A stretch of DNA of 64,000 nucleotides, taken from assembly GCA_028287895.1 (NCBI GenBank), contig JAQBOV010000055.1, positions 1 to 64,000 of the forward strand, in the 5' to 3' direction. Origin of the DNA: Mucilaginibacter sp. GTDB lineage: Bacteria; Bacteroidota; Bacteroidia; Sphingobacteriales; Sphingobacteriaceae. The position numbers and the translations under genes are program-made. Under the pieces are notes generated by a model, which was not told the DNA's origin, made no database searches, and saw nothing but the letters and a program-made list of their open reading frames with translations. Below are positions 51,235 through 60,789 of the stretch, in pieces (positions within the stretch are counted from its first letter, which is position 1; each line of letters opens with the position of its first letter).

Positions 51235-52704
51235 ATGAGACTTTCCATAGAACGAAAACCTATAAGAGTAAACCCAGATCCGAAACGAGTTATAGCCAGA
51301 TTCTTTTTTAACGGGAATGACAGGGCAAAAGAAGTGATAGCGCGAGTAATGAGTATAGATGAAGAAATTACCTTTGGCATCGTTTCACCTTTATTACAGG
51401 AATATTCCAAACGTCATCGGAATATCACACGCGTGTTAAGCAGGCATTGCAGCAAGTTAAAACCTTTGTTTGCCGAACTTAATATTGACTACGATACCCT
51501 TACGGTTTATCGCAAGCTACTGATCGGTTCTTATTTTACGCATGAATACTCGATTGAGTCGGCGGCGTTTTTTAACCCGTCTATCGTTGAAGATCCCGAC
51601 CAGACTGAACTGGAAGATGGCGAAAAGCGCGTGATTATCAGCTTCAGAGCGGTAGGCGAGGGGCATATCTCGTCAATCACCTTCAGGCGGGCGCTTCTTG
51701 ATAAGTATAATAACATTACTGTTATTCCATCCGGCAACTATATTGACGAGGCCGAAATTGTACGGAATGCAGTTTATAAGAAGAAGCTGTTTTTTGAAAA
51801 AGCGGTGACCACACAGATCAATATTGACGTGCTGAAAGAAGTGGAAGGCCAGCTTGACGAGCATTTTGAATATTCAACGCTGCGGCGCATCATTCAGGAT
51901 TCTCAGCATTTGCAGGAAAGTGACATGCTGCGGCTGGAGTACGACAAAATACTGTGGCTGGCAGATTCCTATTATGAGATCGTATTTTCGATGGATACCG
52001 ATATATCTGACAGGGTCATATTCCCGATATCAGAATATGAACGTAAAGGAATAGAGGATGCCCGGTTTGTGAAGTTTTTTAATTCCGACGGAACATCAAC
52101 CTATTACGCTACCTATACGGCTTATGATGGTTCGCTGATCATGCCAAAACTGCTGCAGACCAGCGACTTTTATAATTTCAGAATAATGCCGTTGTATGGC
52201 ACAGGTGCGCAGAACAAAAACCTGGCACTTTTCCCCCGTAAGGTAAATGGCAAATATGCCATGATAGCCCGTATTGATGGCTGTAACAACTTTATCATGT
52301 ATTCGGATAAGATCAATATTTGGGAAAATCCTATTTTGCTGCAGCAGCCTAAATATTCTTGGGAATTTATACAGATCGGCAACTGCGGCTCGCCGATCGA
52401 GACCGAGCATGGATGGATTGTAATCACTCATGGGGTGGGACCGATGCGCCGGTATGCTTTGGGTGCCAGTTTGCTGAAACTGGATGATCCTGTCGTGGAG
52501 ATCGGGCGGTTGAATGAGCCTTTGCTGATACCCAACAGCGAGGAACGCGAAGGATATGTGCCAAATGTTTTATACTCATGCGGCGCAATCGTACATAATG
52601 ATAAGCTCATTATCCCTTACGGCGTTTCTGATTCATCAACGGCATTTGCAGAGGTGGATATGAATGACCTGATCAATAAACTAATAAAGGAAGAAAGGGC
52701 TTAA
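51235..52704 (+). CDS. GH130-family glycoside phosphorylase/hydrolase
   Basis: DGCNNFIMYSDKINIWENPILLQQPKYSWEFIQIGNCGSPIETEHGWIVITHGVGPMRRYALGASLLKLDDP; no signal peptide. Confidence 0.85.
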   Translation: MRLSIERKPIRVNPDPKRVIARFFFNGNDRAKEVIARVMSIDEEITFGIVSPLLQEYSKRHRNITRVLSRHCSKLKPLFAELNIDYDTLTVYRKLLIGSYFTHEYSIESAAFFNPSIVEDPDQTELEDGEKRVIISFRAVGEGHISSITFRRALLDKYNNITVIPSGNYIDEAEIVRNAVYKKKLFFEKAVTTQINIDVLKEVEGQLDEHFEYSTLRRIIQDSQHLQESDMLRLEYDKILWLADSYYEIVFSMDTDISDRVIFPISEYERKGIEDARFVKFFNSDGTSTYYATYTAYDGSLIMPKLLQTSDFYNFRIMPLYGTGAQNKNLALFPRKVNGKYAMIARIDGCNNFIMYSDKINIWENPILLQQPKYSWEFIQIGNCGSPIETEHGWIVITHGVGPMRRYALGASLLKLDDPVVEIGRLNEPLLIPNSEEREGYVPNVLYSCGAIVHNDKLIIPYGVSDSSTAFAEVDMNDLINKLIKEERA

Positions 52705-53705
52705 GCTAATATCTTTTGATAAAGCCCCAGGTAATCGTCCACCATCTTATCACTTGAGAATTGAGACAATGCCCAGGTGTGGCACTTATGCCTGTTGATA
52801 CTTCGTATCTGGCTTACAGCCTCAACCGCTTCATTCACATTATTTACCAGGAAGCCTGTTTGCTGGTGCTGGATCAGTTCGGGCATCGCACCTTTATTGA
52901 ATGCGATCACCGGTGTGCCGCAAAGCATGGCCTCGGCTACGCTCAATCCGAAGGGTTCATCAAAGTTAATGGGATGCAACAAGGCAATTGCCTTTCCTAA
53001 AAGCTTTTTTCTTTCTTCGGGACCCGCATGGCCAATGTAAACGGCCTGTTCATTTAAGCGCGGCTCTACTGTTTCCTTATAATAGCGCTCATCCTGTATA
53101 ATCCCTGCGATAATGAGCTTATGGCCGCTCTTTTTAGCAATATCGATCGCTTCGGCTGTGCCTTTGTCGTGGTGTATACGACCGAAATATAACAGGTAAT
53201 TTTCCGGGCTTGGAATAAATTCAAAATCACGCGTGTCAATGCCATTATAAACCGTTGCCAGGTATTCCAGTTCAGGACACCGGTCTGCATTGCTGATGGA
53301 TACATAATGCGTCGTTGCGTTATATTTTTTGTATACCGGGACTATCTTTTGCGAAGAAAAACCATGTATAGTGGTGATGATCGGTGTTTTAATAAACGCT
53401 GAAAACGTAAGGGGCAGGAAGTCAAAATTGTTATGGATAATATCAAAATTTGATGCCTTTTCCATTAAGTTGCTGATGTGCAGGCATTCTAGCACCTTGG
53501 CGTCCTGGTTGGGGTCCTGTTGGTAGCCTCTCTCACAGACAGCCTCAAGCTTACCGGCTGTAATGGAATCACCGGTTGCAAAAAGAGTAACATCCAGCCC
53601 TTTTTTGATCAGCCCTTCGGCAATATTTGACGCTATTTGTTCCCACGGGCCATAGTGCAGGGGCGGAGTGCGCCATGCAACAGGGGCTAATATGGCTACT
53701 TTCAT
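52701..53705 (-). CDS. Glycosyltransferase family 4
   Basis: HYGPWEQIASNIAEGLIKKGLDVTLFAT; EPFGLSVAEAMLCGTPVIAFNKGAMPELI. Confidence 0.9.
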   Translation of the reverse strand: MKVAILAPVAWRTPPLHYGPWEQIASNIAEGLIKKGLDVTLFATGDSITAGKLEAVCERGYQQDPNQDAKVLECLHISNLMEKASNFDIIHNNFDFLPLTFSAFIKTPIITTIHGFSSQKIVPVYKKYNATTHYVSISNADRCPELEYLATVYNGIDTRDFEFIPSPENYLLYFGRIHHDKGTAEAIDIAKKSGHKLIIAGIIQDERYYKETVEPRLNEQAVYIGHAGPEERKKLLGKAIALLHPINFDEPFGLSVAEAMLCGTPVIAFNKGAMPELIQHQQTGFLVNNVNEAVEAVSQIRSINRHKCHTWALSQFSSDKMVDDYLGLYQKILA

Positions 53706-55981
53706 TAACAGGTCTCCAATCGCTGACCAAATTTGTCGTATTCATATTCCAGCTCAAACGCCTTTAACACCGTCAGGTGCGATATCATATAGGCTAATGT
53801 ACTCTCGGCTCCCTGGTTCCGGTTAATACCGGTCGGCAGCAAACCATCACAGCAGCCTTTGGTCTCGTGGTCATACAGCGGTGCGCGCAGGGTATTTTCG
53901 CCCAGGAACCATTTATAGCACAAAAACATTTTCTCAATATATTGCGGCGTACGGAATATCTGGTATGCCTGGCAATGCATCAGCACCATTCCCATCGTTT
54001 CAATGGCTTGTTGGTCAAAAGCGGGAAATTGGCATCCACGACAATACCAGCCATTATTACCAACCGGACTTAAATATCCGTTTGAAAGTGTCAGGTCGTC
54101 AAGAAAAGCCATTGTCTTAAGGGCGATCTGCCTGGCATTATCGTTACCGGTGATCTCGCACGAGTGCAATAGCGCCAGGGGCAGTATCGCATTATCATAG
54201 GTCATTTTATCCTCAAACCACTGCCAATCATCAGATTGTGTGCGTTTGTAAGCGTCGATTAAGGGCTGGGTAAGTTTCCCCAATTCGATTACAAGGCCCT
54301 CATCCGTGCGGAAGGTCTGCAGATACAAGCTTAAACCTATGATGGTATTAGCCAAACCCCTCAGATGATGAAGTGATTTGAAATGAGGAATGGATTTTTG
54401 GAACAGTTCGATCGCAAATTCACGATATGAATTGTTTGCCGCACAACCTATCAAATAACCCAGTGCCCAGATCGTGCGTCCGAATGAATCTTCCGAGCCA
54501 ACTTCATCCAGGTATTGACGATTAAAGCTTAGGAAATTCCTGAAATTACCATCGTCCGTCTGCATATAATGGATGTAGCTTAAATATACCGGCAAAAGTT
54601 CAAAGGCTTCTCTGTTTTTACTGCGCTGGTAAGCCATTATGGCCATGATCAAAGCTCTTGCGTTATCATCCAGGCAGTAACCCTCTTTAAGGTTGGGTAT
54701 GCCGTATTTCGCATGCTGCACAATGCCGGTATCATCTGTTAAACGTAGTATATGCGCCAGGCTGAATTTTGGCATAATCTCAGGGTCCACGATGCTGTTT
54801 TTAAGGATTTTATCGCTGAAATCATGAATGAGGCTGGCATTTTGCAGCACTTTAATGTATTCTGCTCCGATATTTGGCCAGCGCAGATGCAGGCCATACT
54901 CATAAGCATTCTCTTTTAATTCGCTCAATACCCGGTCCTGGTCAAGTAGTTCATTGATGATATCGCCAAGAGCCTGGGAGTCTTTAAAATCGAATAGCCG
55001 GCCACGGTTATCCGATAATAATTCGGTGGCATGCCAATAAGGAGTCGACACCACGGCAGCGCCAGCGCCGATAGCGTATGATAATGTGCCGCTGGTGATC
55101 TGTGCCTCGTTATGATAAGGTGTTACGTAAATTTCGGTAGCAGTGAGATAGTTGATCAGTTCTTCTTCAGACACAAATTTGTTAATGAAGGTAAGGTGGT
55201 CGGATACATTGAGTTTAACTGCCAGGCTTTTTAAATAATCCCGGTACTCTTCACCCGAATTTTTAATTACGCCGGGATGTGTGTTTCCTAAAACCACATA
55301 CATTACATCAGGGTGCTTTTCAACAATTGCAGGCAATGCTTTCACTACGATTTCAAGCCCTTTATTGCGGCTTATTAGTCCAAAAGTTAACAAAACACGA
55401 TGTTTTTTAAAGGCGGTAAGCTGCCTGATCGGATTGTTTTCACATTCTTCCAAGTCAGGCACACCATGTTCAATTATTTGTATTTTTTCAACCGGCAGGT
55501 CATATATAGTTGTTAAAAACTCGACCGCGCGCTGGCTCATCACAATGATCTTTGATGATTGCTCGGCAATTTCGCGGATAATGATGCGCTGCACGTAGCT
55601 TGGTTCCTTTAATATAGTGTGTAATATAGATATAAGGGGCTTTTCAAGTCTGTGAATAAGCGGAAGGATGTAAATGCCGCTTTCGCCGCCATAAATACCG
55701 AACTCATGTTCCATAATGCAGGCCTCGGCATTGCTGGTATTGATATAGTTTGCTGCCCTTATATAGTCTTTTTGATGGTTCTGACGGATTACATATTTTA
55801 CCTCCTCCGGATATTCATACTCGTGCAAACTTGCAGAATCATTAAGCGCTACCACAAAACCTCCGTCCAAAGGCTTCTTTCTTTCGGCATAATTGGCATT
55901 TACAGCACGCATTAAATTTTGGTTAAAAGTTGCAATACCGCATTCGCGGGGGGGATAGGTTGATATATATGCTATTTTCAT
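53705..55981 (-). CDS. Glycosyltransferase family 4 fused to a C-terminal all-helical ((alpha/alpha)6-like) domain
   Basis: MKIAYISTYPPRECGIATFNQNL; GT-B motifs to about aa 400; C-terminal GIPNLKEGYCLDDNARALIMAIMAYQ ... QWFEDKMTYDNAILPLALL. Start refined from 56020; TAATG overlap with the next gene. Confidence 0.88.
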   Translation of the reverse strand: MKIAYISTYPPRECGIATFNQNLMRAVNANYAERKKPLDGGFVVALNDSASLHEYEYPEEVKYVIRQNHQKDYIRAANYINTSNAEACIMEHEFGIYGGESGIYILPLIHRLEKPLISILHTILKEPSYVQRIIIREIAEQSSKIIVMSQRAVEFLTTIYDLPVEKIQIIEHGVPDLEECENNPIRQLTAFKKHRVLLTFGLISRNKGLEIVVKALPAIVEKHPDVMYVVLGNTHPGVIKNSGEEYRDYLKSLAVKLNVSDHLTFINKFVSEEELINYLTATEIYVTPYHNEAQITSGTLSYAIGAGAAVVSTPYWHATELLSDNRGRLFDFKDSQALGDIINELLDQDRVLSELKENAYEYGLHLRWPNIGAEYIKVLQNASLIHDFSDKILKNSIVDPEIMPKFSLAHILRLTDDTGIVQHAKYGIPNLKEGYCLDDNARALIMAIMAYQRSKNREAFELLPVYLSYIHYMQTDDGNFRNFLSFNRQYLDEVGSEDSFGRTIWALGYLIGCAANNSYREFAIELFQKSIPHFKSLHHLRGLANTIIGLSLYLQTFRTDEGLVIELGKLTQPLIDAYKRTQSDDWQWFEDKMTYDNAILPLALLHSCEITGNDNARQIALKTMAFLDDLTLSNGYLSPVGNNGWYCRGCQFPAFDQQAIETMGMVLMHCQAYQIFRTPQYIEKMFLCYKWFLGENTLRAPLYDHETKGCCDGLLPTGINRNQGAESTLAYMISHLTVLKAFELEYEYDKFGQRLETC

Positions 55982-56422
55982 TATTAGACCTTTTCTTTTA
56001 TTGATACATAGTACAAACACATTATTGCACGGTATTGTTTAGGCTAGCGATTTAAAAAAATGTATTTCTGCATACCTGGTCGTTATTTTTGGACGGGTTA
56101 TGTTTTGTGCCGGCATAAACCATAACTAAATAACCGGAAGTAAAATTGGTAAAGAAACAGAAATGGTTTCAGCTAATATCGCCGGAACTTATCTTTATAA
56201 ATAGCTCTTAGCTATTGCTGTAAAACGGTTACCGCTGTTGTGAAAAGGAATACATTGGTGATATCAACCAATCTAGCGATTAAAAACGGATAAGTAACAA
56301 ATTAAATACAATTGATGCCAAAACACGATTTTGAAAAAGAAAATCAAAACGTAGATTTGTGATAGTCACTTTTGACAACCTGAATTTACTTTTACCAGTT
56401 ATAAATCAAACAAATTCATCTT

Positions 56423-58162
56423 ATGGACGATATCCAGATTAAAAAACAATCAAAAAAATATGATGCCATTATTGTTGGTTCGGGAGCAGGAGGGGGCATG
56501 GCAGCTTATGTGTTGGCGAATGCCGGCTTAAAAGTTTGTTTGCTGGAAGCGGGACCAAATTACGACCCCCGGGAAAATTCTTCTCAATTAAAAAACCCAT
56601 GGGATTCGCCGCGCCGGGGTGCCAGTACCAAATTCAGACCTTTCGGTGATTTTGACGGATGCTACTGGGGATGGGAGATCGATGGCGAACCTTATACGCA
56701 GCGTGCGGGAAGCAACTGGGAATGGTGGCGTGCGCGTATGGTTGGAGGGCGAACCAACCACTGGGGAAGGATATCACTGCGCTTTGGCCCTAAGGATTTT
56801 AAACGTCGCAGTATTGACGGGCTGGGCGATGACTGGCCTATTGGCTATGAAGATGTAAAACCTTATTATGATAAAATAGATAAACTGATCGGGGTGTTTG
56901 GTTCCAATGAAGGATTATATAATGATCCTGATGGCATATTTTTACCACCACCGAAACCCAGGCTGCATGAATTGTTCATTAAAAAGGCGGCGGGCAACAT
57001 CAATATACCGGTTATTCCCTCACGCTTATCCATACTAACCAAAAAGATAAATAAAGACCGCGAAGCGTGCTTTTATTGCGCGCAATGTGGCCGTAGTTGT
57101 AAGATCTATGGCGATTTCTCCTCATCGTCCGTATTGGTAAAACCAGCTGTCGCTACCGGTAATGTCGATTTGATCACCAATGCAATGGCGCGCGAGGTGC
57201 TAACGGACCGCGAAGGGCTCGCCACAGGTATTGCTTATGTCAATAAGGTGGATATGCAGGAATACCAGGTTTTCGGGCGCACGGTGATACTGGCAGCCAG
57301 CGCCTGTGAAAGTGCAAGGCTGATGCTCAACTCAAAATCGAGCAGGTTTCCTAATGGTATTGCCAATTCGAGCGGAGTAGTGGGGAAATACCTGCATGAT
57401 TCTACCGGTGCCGACATGGGTGGTATTATTCCTGAACTGTTTAACCGTAAGCGTTATAATGAAGACGGTGTAGGCGGCATGCACGTATACACACCCTGGT
57501 GGCTGGATAACAAAAAGCTTGATTTTCCACGCGGTTATCATATTGAGTATGGCGGTGGTTTCGGCATGCCATTATATGGCTTTAACTGGGGGATAGAAAA
57601 CCTGAACGGCGCCTACAAAATTAATGGTCAGCAAAAACAGGCGGGCGGTTATGGCGCATCGCTGAAAGAAGACTACCGTTACTTTTTCGGCGCACATGTG
57701 GGTATGGCCGGCAGGGGCGAAGGCATTGCCAGGGAAGACAGTTTTTGCGAGATCGACCCCGATGTGGTAGATAAGTACGGCATCCCCGTTTTGCGCTTTA
57801 ATACCAAATGGTCGGATTATGAAATTAACCAGGCAAAGCACATGAAAGAAACCTTTAAGGAAATTCTGCACAGCATGGGCGCTGTGGTTACCTGGGGTGG
57901 TGATGATGGCCCGCATAATAATTATGGCTTACATGCCCCGGGCAATATTATTCACGAGGCCGGAACGGTGCGCATGGGTAATGATCCTAAAAAATCACCT
58001 TTAAACAAATACAGCCAGGCGCACGATGTGAAGAACTTGTTTTGTGTAGATGGCGGCCAGTTTGTATCACAGGCGGATAAGAACATTACCTGGACGATAT
58101 TGGCGCTTTCCATGCGTGCATCGGAGTATATAGTTGACCAATTAAAGAAACAAAATATTTAA
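56423..58162 (+). CDS. GMC-family FAD-dependent oxidoreductase
   Basis: YDAIIVGSGAGGGMAAYVLANAGLKVCLLEAGP; RMVGGRTNHWGRISLRF; C-terminal HEAGTVRMGNDPKKSPLN; CX2CX2CX3C motif. Confidence 0.93.
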   Translation: MDDIQIKKQSKKYDAIIVGSGAGGGMAAYVLANAGLKVCLLEAGPNYDPRENSSQLKNPWDSPRRGASTKFRPFGDFDGCYWGWEIDGEPYTQRAGSNWEWWRARMVGGRTNHWGRISLRFGPKDFKRRSIDGLGDDWPIGYEDVKPYYDKIDKLIGVFGSNEGLYNDPDGIFLPPPKPRLHELFIKKAAGNINIPVIPSRLSILTKKINKDREACFYCAQCGRSCKIYGDFSSSSVLVKPAVATGNVDLITNAMAREVLTDREGLATGIAYVNKVDMQEYQVFGRTVILAASACESARLMLNSKSSRFPNGIANSSGVVGKYLHDSTGADMGGIIPELFNRKRYNEDGVGGMHVYTPWWLDNKKLDFPRGYHIEYGGGFGMPLYGFNWGIENLNGAYKINGQQKQAGGYGASLKEDYRYFFGAHVGMAGRGEGIAREDSFCEIDPDVVDKYGIPVLRFNTKWSDYEINQAKHMKETFKEILHSMGAVVTWGGDDGPHNNYGLHAPGNIIHEAGTVRMGNDPKKSPLNKYSQAHDVKNLFCVDGGQFVSQADKNITWTILALSMRASEYIVDQLKKQNI

Positions 58163-58172
58163 TTCTGTTATC

Positions 58173-58847
58173 ATGGATAGAAGAGATTCGCTTAAGGCCC
58201 TGATCGTCGGTGGTATATCCACTTCGGTATTGCTGGATGCTTGCAAACAGCCTGCAAAAGAAGCTGCCGGGAATAAAGACAATGCAAAGATACCCGAGCA
58301 GCCGGATAGGATGGCAGAAGAAAACCTGGCTGATAGAAAAATAGCTGAGCAGCCTAAATTTTTCACTGCAAATGAAATGGCTACCATCACCTTACTGGGA
58401 GATATCATTATCCCTAAGGATGCGGTAAGCGGCAGTGCATCAGATGCTAAAGTGCCCGATTTTATTGAGTTTATAGTCAAGGATATGCCTGAGCACCAAG
58501 TGCCTATGCGCGGCGGTTTGCGCTGGCTGGACATGCAATGCCTTAAACATTTTAATAAGGCGTTTAAGGATTGCAGCCATGCCCAGCAAATGGAAATGGT
58601 TGACCAGATTGCCTGGCCTAAAAAAGCCGGGCCCGGAATGCAGCAGGGGGTCGCCTTTTTTAACCTGATGCGTAACCTGACGGCCACAGGCTTTTATACT
58701 TCTGAAATAGGTGTTAAAGATGTGGGCTATATGGGCAATACACCAAACCAATGGAACGGCGTACCTGAGGATGTTTTAAAGCAATACAATATGGCCTATA
58801 CGGAAAAAGAGCTTAAGGAATGTGTGAGTTTTGATAAGAAGGTTTAA
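58173..58847 (+). CDS. Gluconate 2-dehydrogenase subunit 3 family protein
   Basis: N-terminal RRDSLKALIVGGISTSVLLDAC Tat-like/lipobox signal; FTANEMATITLLGDIIIPKDAVSGSASDAKVPDFIEFIVKDM. Confidence 0.9.
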   Translation: MDRRDSLKALIVGGISTSVLLDACKQPAKEAAGNKDNAKIPEQPDRMAEENLADRKIAEQPKFFTANEMATITLLGDIIIPKDAVSGSASDAKVPDFIEFIVKDMPEHQVPMRGGLRWLDMQCLKHFNKAFKDCSHAQQMEMVDQIAWPKKAGPGMQQGVAFFNLMRNLTATGFYTSEIGVKDVGYMGNTPNQWNGVPEDVLKQYNMAYTEKELKECVSFDKKV

Positions 58848-58982
58848 CAATAAGCAATTCTATCATCTAATCATAACATTGACTTAAAATACGAGGTGCT
58901 ACTTTTGCAGACAAGTTAGATACAGAATCCTTTAAATCAAAAGTTCTTTATTTCGGTATTTAAGATCAGTTAATAGTTATTT

Positions 58983-59002
58983 AAAGAGAGCTTGCTCTCT
59001 TT
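58983..59002. terminator. Bidirectional terminator between convergent genes
   Basis: Perfect AAAGAGAGC-TT-GCTCTCTTT hairpin. Confidence 0.7.
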
Positions 59003-59028
59003 ATTTGTTTATATACCCTGCTGGAAAT

Positions 59029-60219
59029 TTAAAATGAATAATGGTTAATCGCCTCGATGATAACCCCGCAAGCTTTCCTTATTTCATCATCATCGATAAT
59101 TAATGGCGGCGCTATGCGCATGGAACTGGCGCAATGCAGGAACCAGTCGACAATAACCCCGTTTGCAATACAACGGTCGATGATCTTTTTATTGAGTTCA
59201 AAGCTTTCCAGTTCAACAGCCAGCATCAGGCCCTTACCACGAACCTCTTTAATGGCGGGATGGATTAATAATTGGCGAAATAGGGCCGCTTTAGCGTCCA
59301 CCTGTTCTACCAGATTTTTGTTCAGCAACACCTCAAGGGCTGCCAGTCCTGCAGCACAGCACACCGGGTGGCCGCCAAAAGTAGTGATGTGACCAAGTAT
59401 TGGGTTTTCTTTTAATGATGACATTACCTGGTTTGAAGCAATGAAAGCGCCCATAGGCATGCCGCCGCCCAATGCCTTTGCCAGGACTAAAATATCCGGC
59501 AGAATATCAAAATGTTCAAATGCAAACAGTTTGCCGGTGCGCCCGAAGGCAGCCTGTATCTCATCCAGTATTAAAAGTGTGCCGGTCTGGGTACAGCGTT
59601 TTCGTAACAACTGCATGTAGCTTATATCCGGAACACGTATACCCGCCTCACCCTGCAAGGTCTCGATCACTACGCAAGCGGTTTCTTCGGTGATCAGCTC
59701 CAGGTCATCATGGTTGTTAAAATGTATAAAGTTGACGCCCGGAAGCAATGGCCGGTAAGCCTGTTTGTATACCTCGTTACCCATTACGCTTAGTGCCCCA
59801 TGCGTGCTGCCATGATAGGAGTTGTGGCAGGCAATGATCTGAGCCCGGCTTGTATACCTTTTTGCCAGCTTCAGGGCACCCTCGATCGCTTCGGCTCCGG
59901 AATTTGCAAAATAAACTGAACCTAAATTTTTTGGAAGTAAAGAAATTAGCTTTTCGGCAAAGCGCACCTGGGGCGACTGTACATATTCGCCATATACCAT
60001 CAGGTGCATATATTTATCCAGTTGATCTTTTATAGCCTTGATCACATAAGGATTGCCATGTCCCAAACTGCTTACGCCAATGCCGGATATCAGGTCGAGG
60101 TATGCTTTGCCTGCTGCATCGTACATATAAACGCCTTCGGCCCGTTCAAATTCGAGCAGAAGGGGGAAATCAGTAGTTTGCGCATTATTGGCTAAAAAAA
60201 GCTGACGAAGTGTAAGCAT
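59029..60219 (-). CDS. Class III PLP-dependent aminotransferase (acetylornithine/aspartate aminotransferase family)
   Basis: YLDLISGIGVSSLGHGNPYVIKAI; SGAEAIEGALKLAKRYT; LILDEIQAAFGRTGKLFAFEHF; LAKALGGGMPMGAFI. Confidence 0.92.
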   Translation of the reverse strand: MLTLRQLFLANNAQTTDFPLLLEFERAEGVYMYDAAGKAYLDLISGIGVSSLGHGNPYVIKAIKDQLDKYMHLMVYGEYVQSPQVRFAEKLISLLPKNLGSVYFANSGAEAIEGALKLAKRYTSRAQIIACHNSYHGSTHGALSVMGNEVYKQAYRPLLPGVNFIHFNNHDDLELITEETACVVIETLQGEAGIRVPDISYMQLLRKRCTQTGTLLILDEIQAAFGRTGKLFAFEHFDILPDILVLAKALGGGMPMGAFIASNQVMSSLKENPILGHITTFGGHPVCCAAGLAALEVLLNKNLVEQVDAKAALFRQLLIHPAIKEVRGKGLMLAVELESFELNKKIIDRCIANGVIVDWFLHCASSMRIAPPLIIDDDEIRKACGVIIEAINHYSF

Positions 60220-60296
60220 GGGATATTATTTCGGATTTTTCACTTTTGCTTGTTTTTCAAGGTGTTCAAACAAGGCTTGGCCATTCCAAATTAAGA

Positions 60297-60788
60297 TCAA
60301 TTCTTCACCGGTTCGCTGCGTTCGCCGAGCTGTTTGATCAACTCGTCCGTAAACTCCCTTTCGCTCTTAAAAATTTCACTAACCTTGTCGGGCGGCAAAA
60401 TTTTCAGGAATTCATCGGTATAATATTTGCGGATATTGACCAATTCGCTTTCATAATACAGCTCCCTTTGTATCTGCTCGGTGCCATTGGCCTGGGCGTT
60501 GGAATTATTTAGCCGCTTTTTTCTTCTTACCTCTTTAAGGGCATCCTGGTAACGGCGATATATGGGCCAGAATTTTTGTGATTCATCAGAGCGGAGATTA
60601 AGTTTTTGACTAATATATGATTCTCTGACCACTTCCACTTTACTGATAGCATTTGGTTGCGGTCTTATCACTCTTTGCTGAAGATTGGGCGGACGGCGGA
60701 AAACGGGCCCACCGATCTGCCCGAAGCTTTTAAAGCCAATGCCCAGCAACAAAAATATAATAAAGATATGTTTAACCAATTTGTACAT
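60297..60788 (-). CDS. Secreted Spy/CpxP-like helical protein
   Basis: Signal peptide; LRSDESQKFWPIYRRYQDALKEVRRKKR; last gene of the ECF sigma cluster. Confidence 0.6.
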   Translation of the reverse strand: MYKLVKHIFIIFLLLGIGFKSFGQIGGPVFRRPPNLQQRVIRPQPNAISKVEVVRESYISQKLNLRSDESQKFWPIYRRYQDALKEVRRKKRLNNSNAQANGTEQIQRELYYESELVNIRKYYTDEFLKILPPDKVSEIFKSEREFTDELIKQLGERSEPVKN

Positions 60789-60789
60789 C

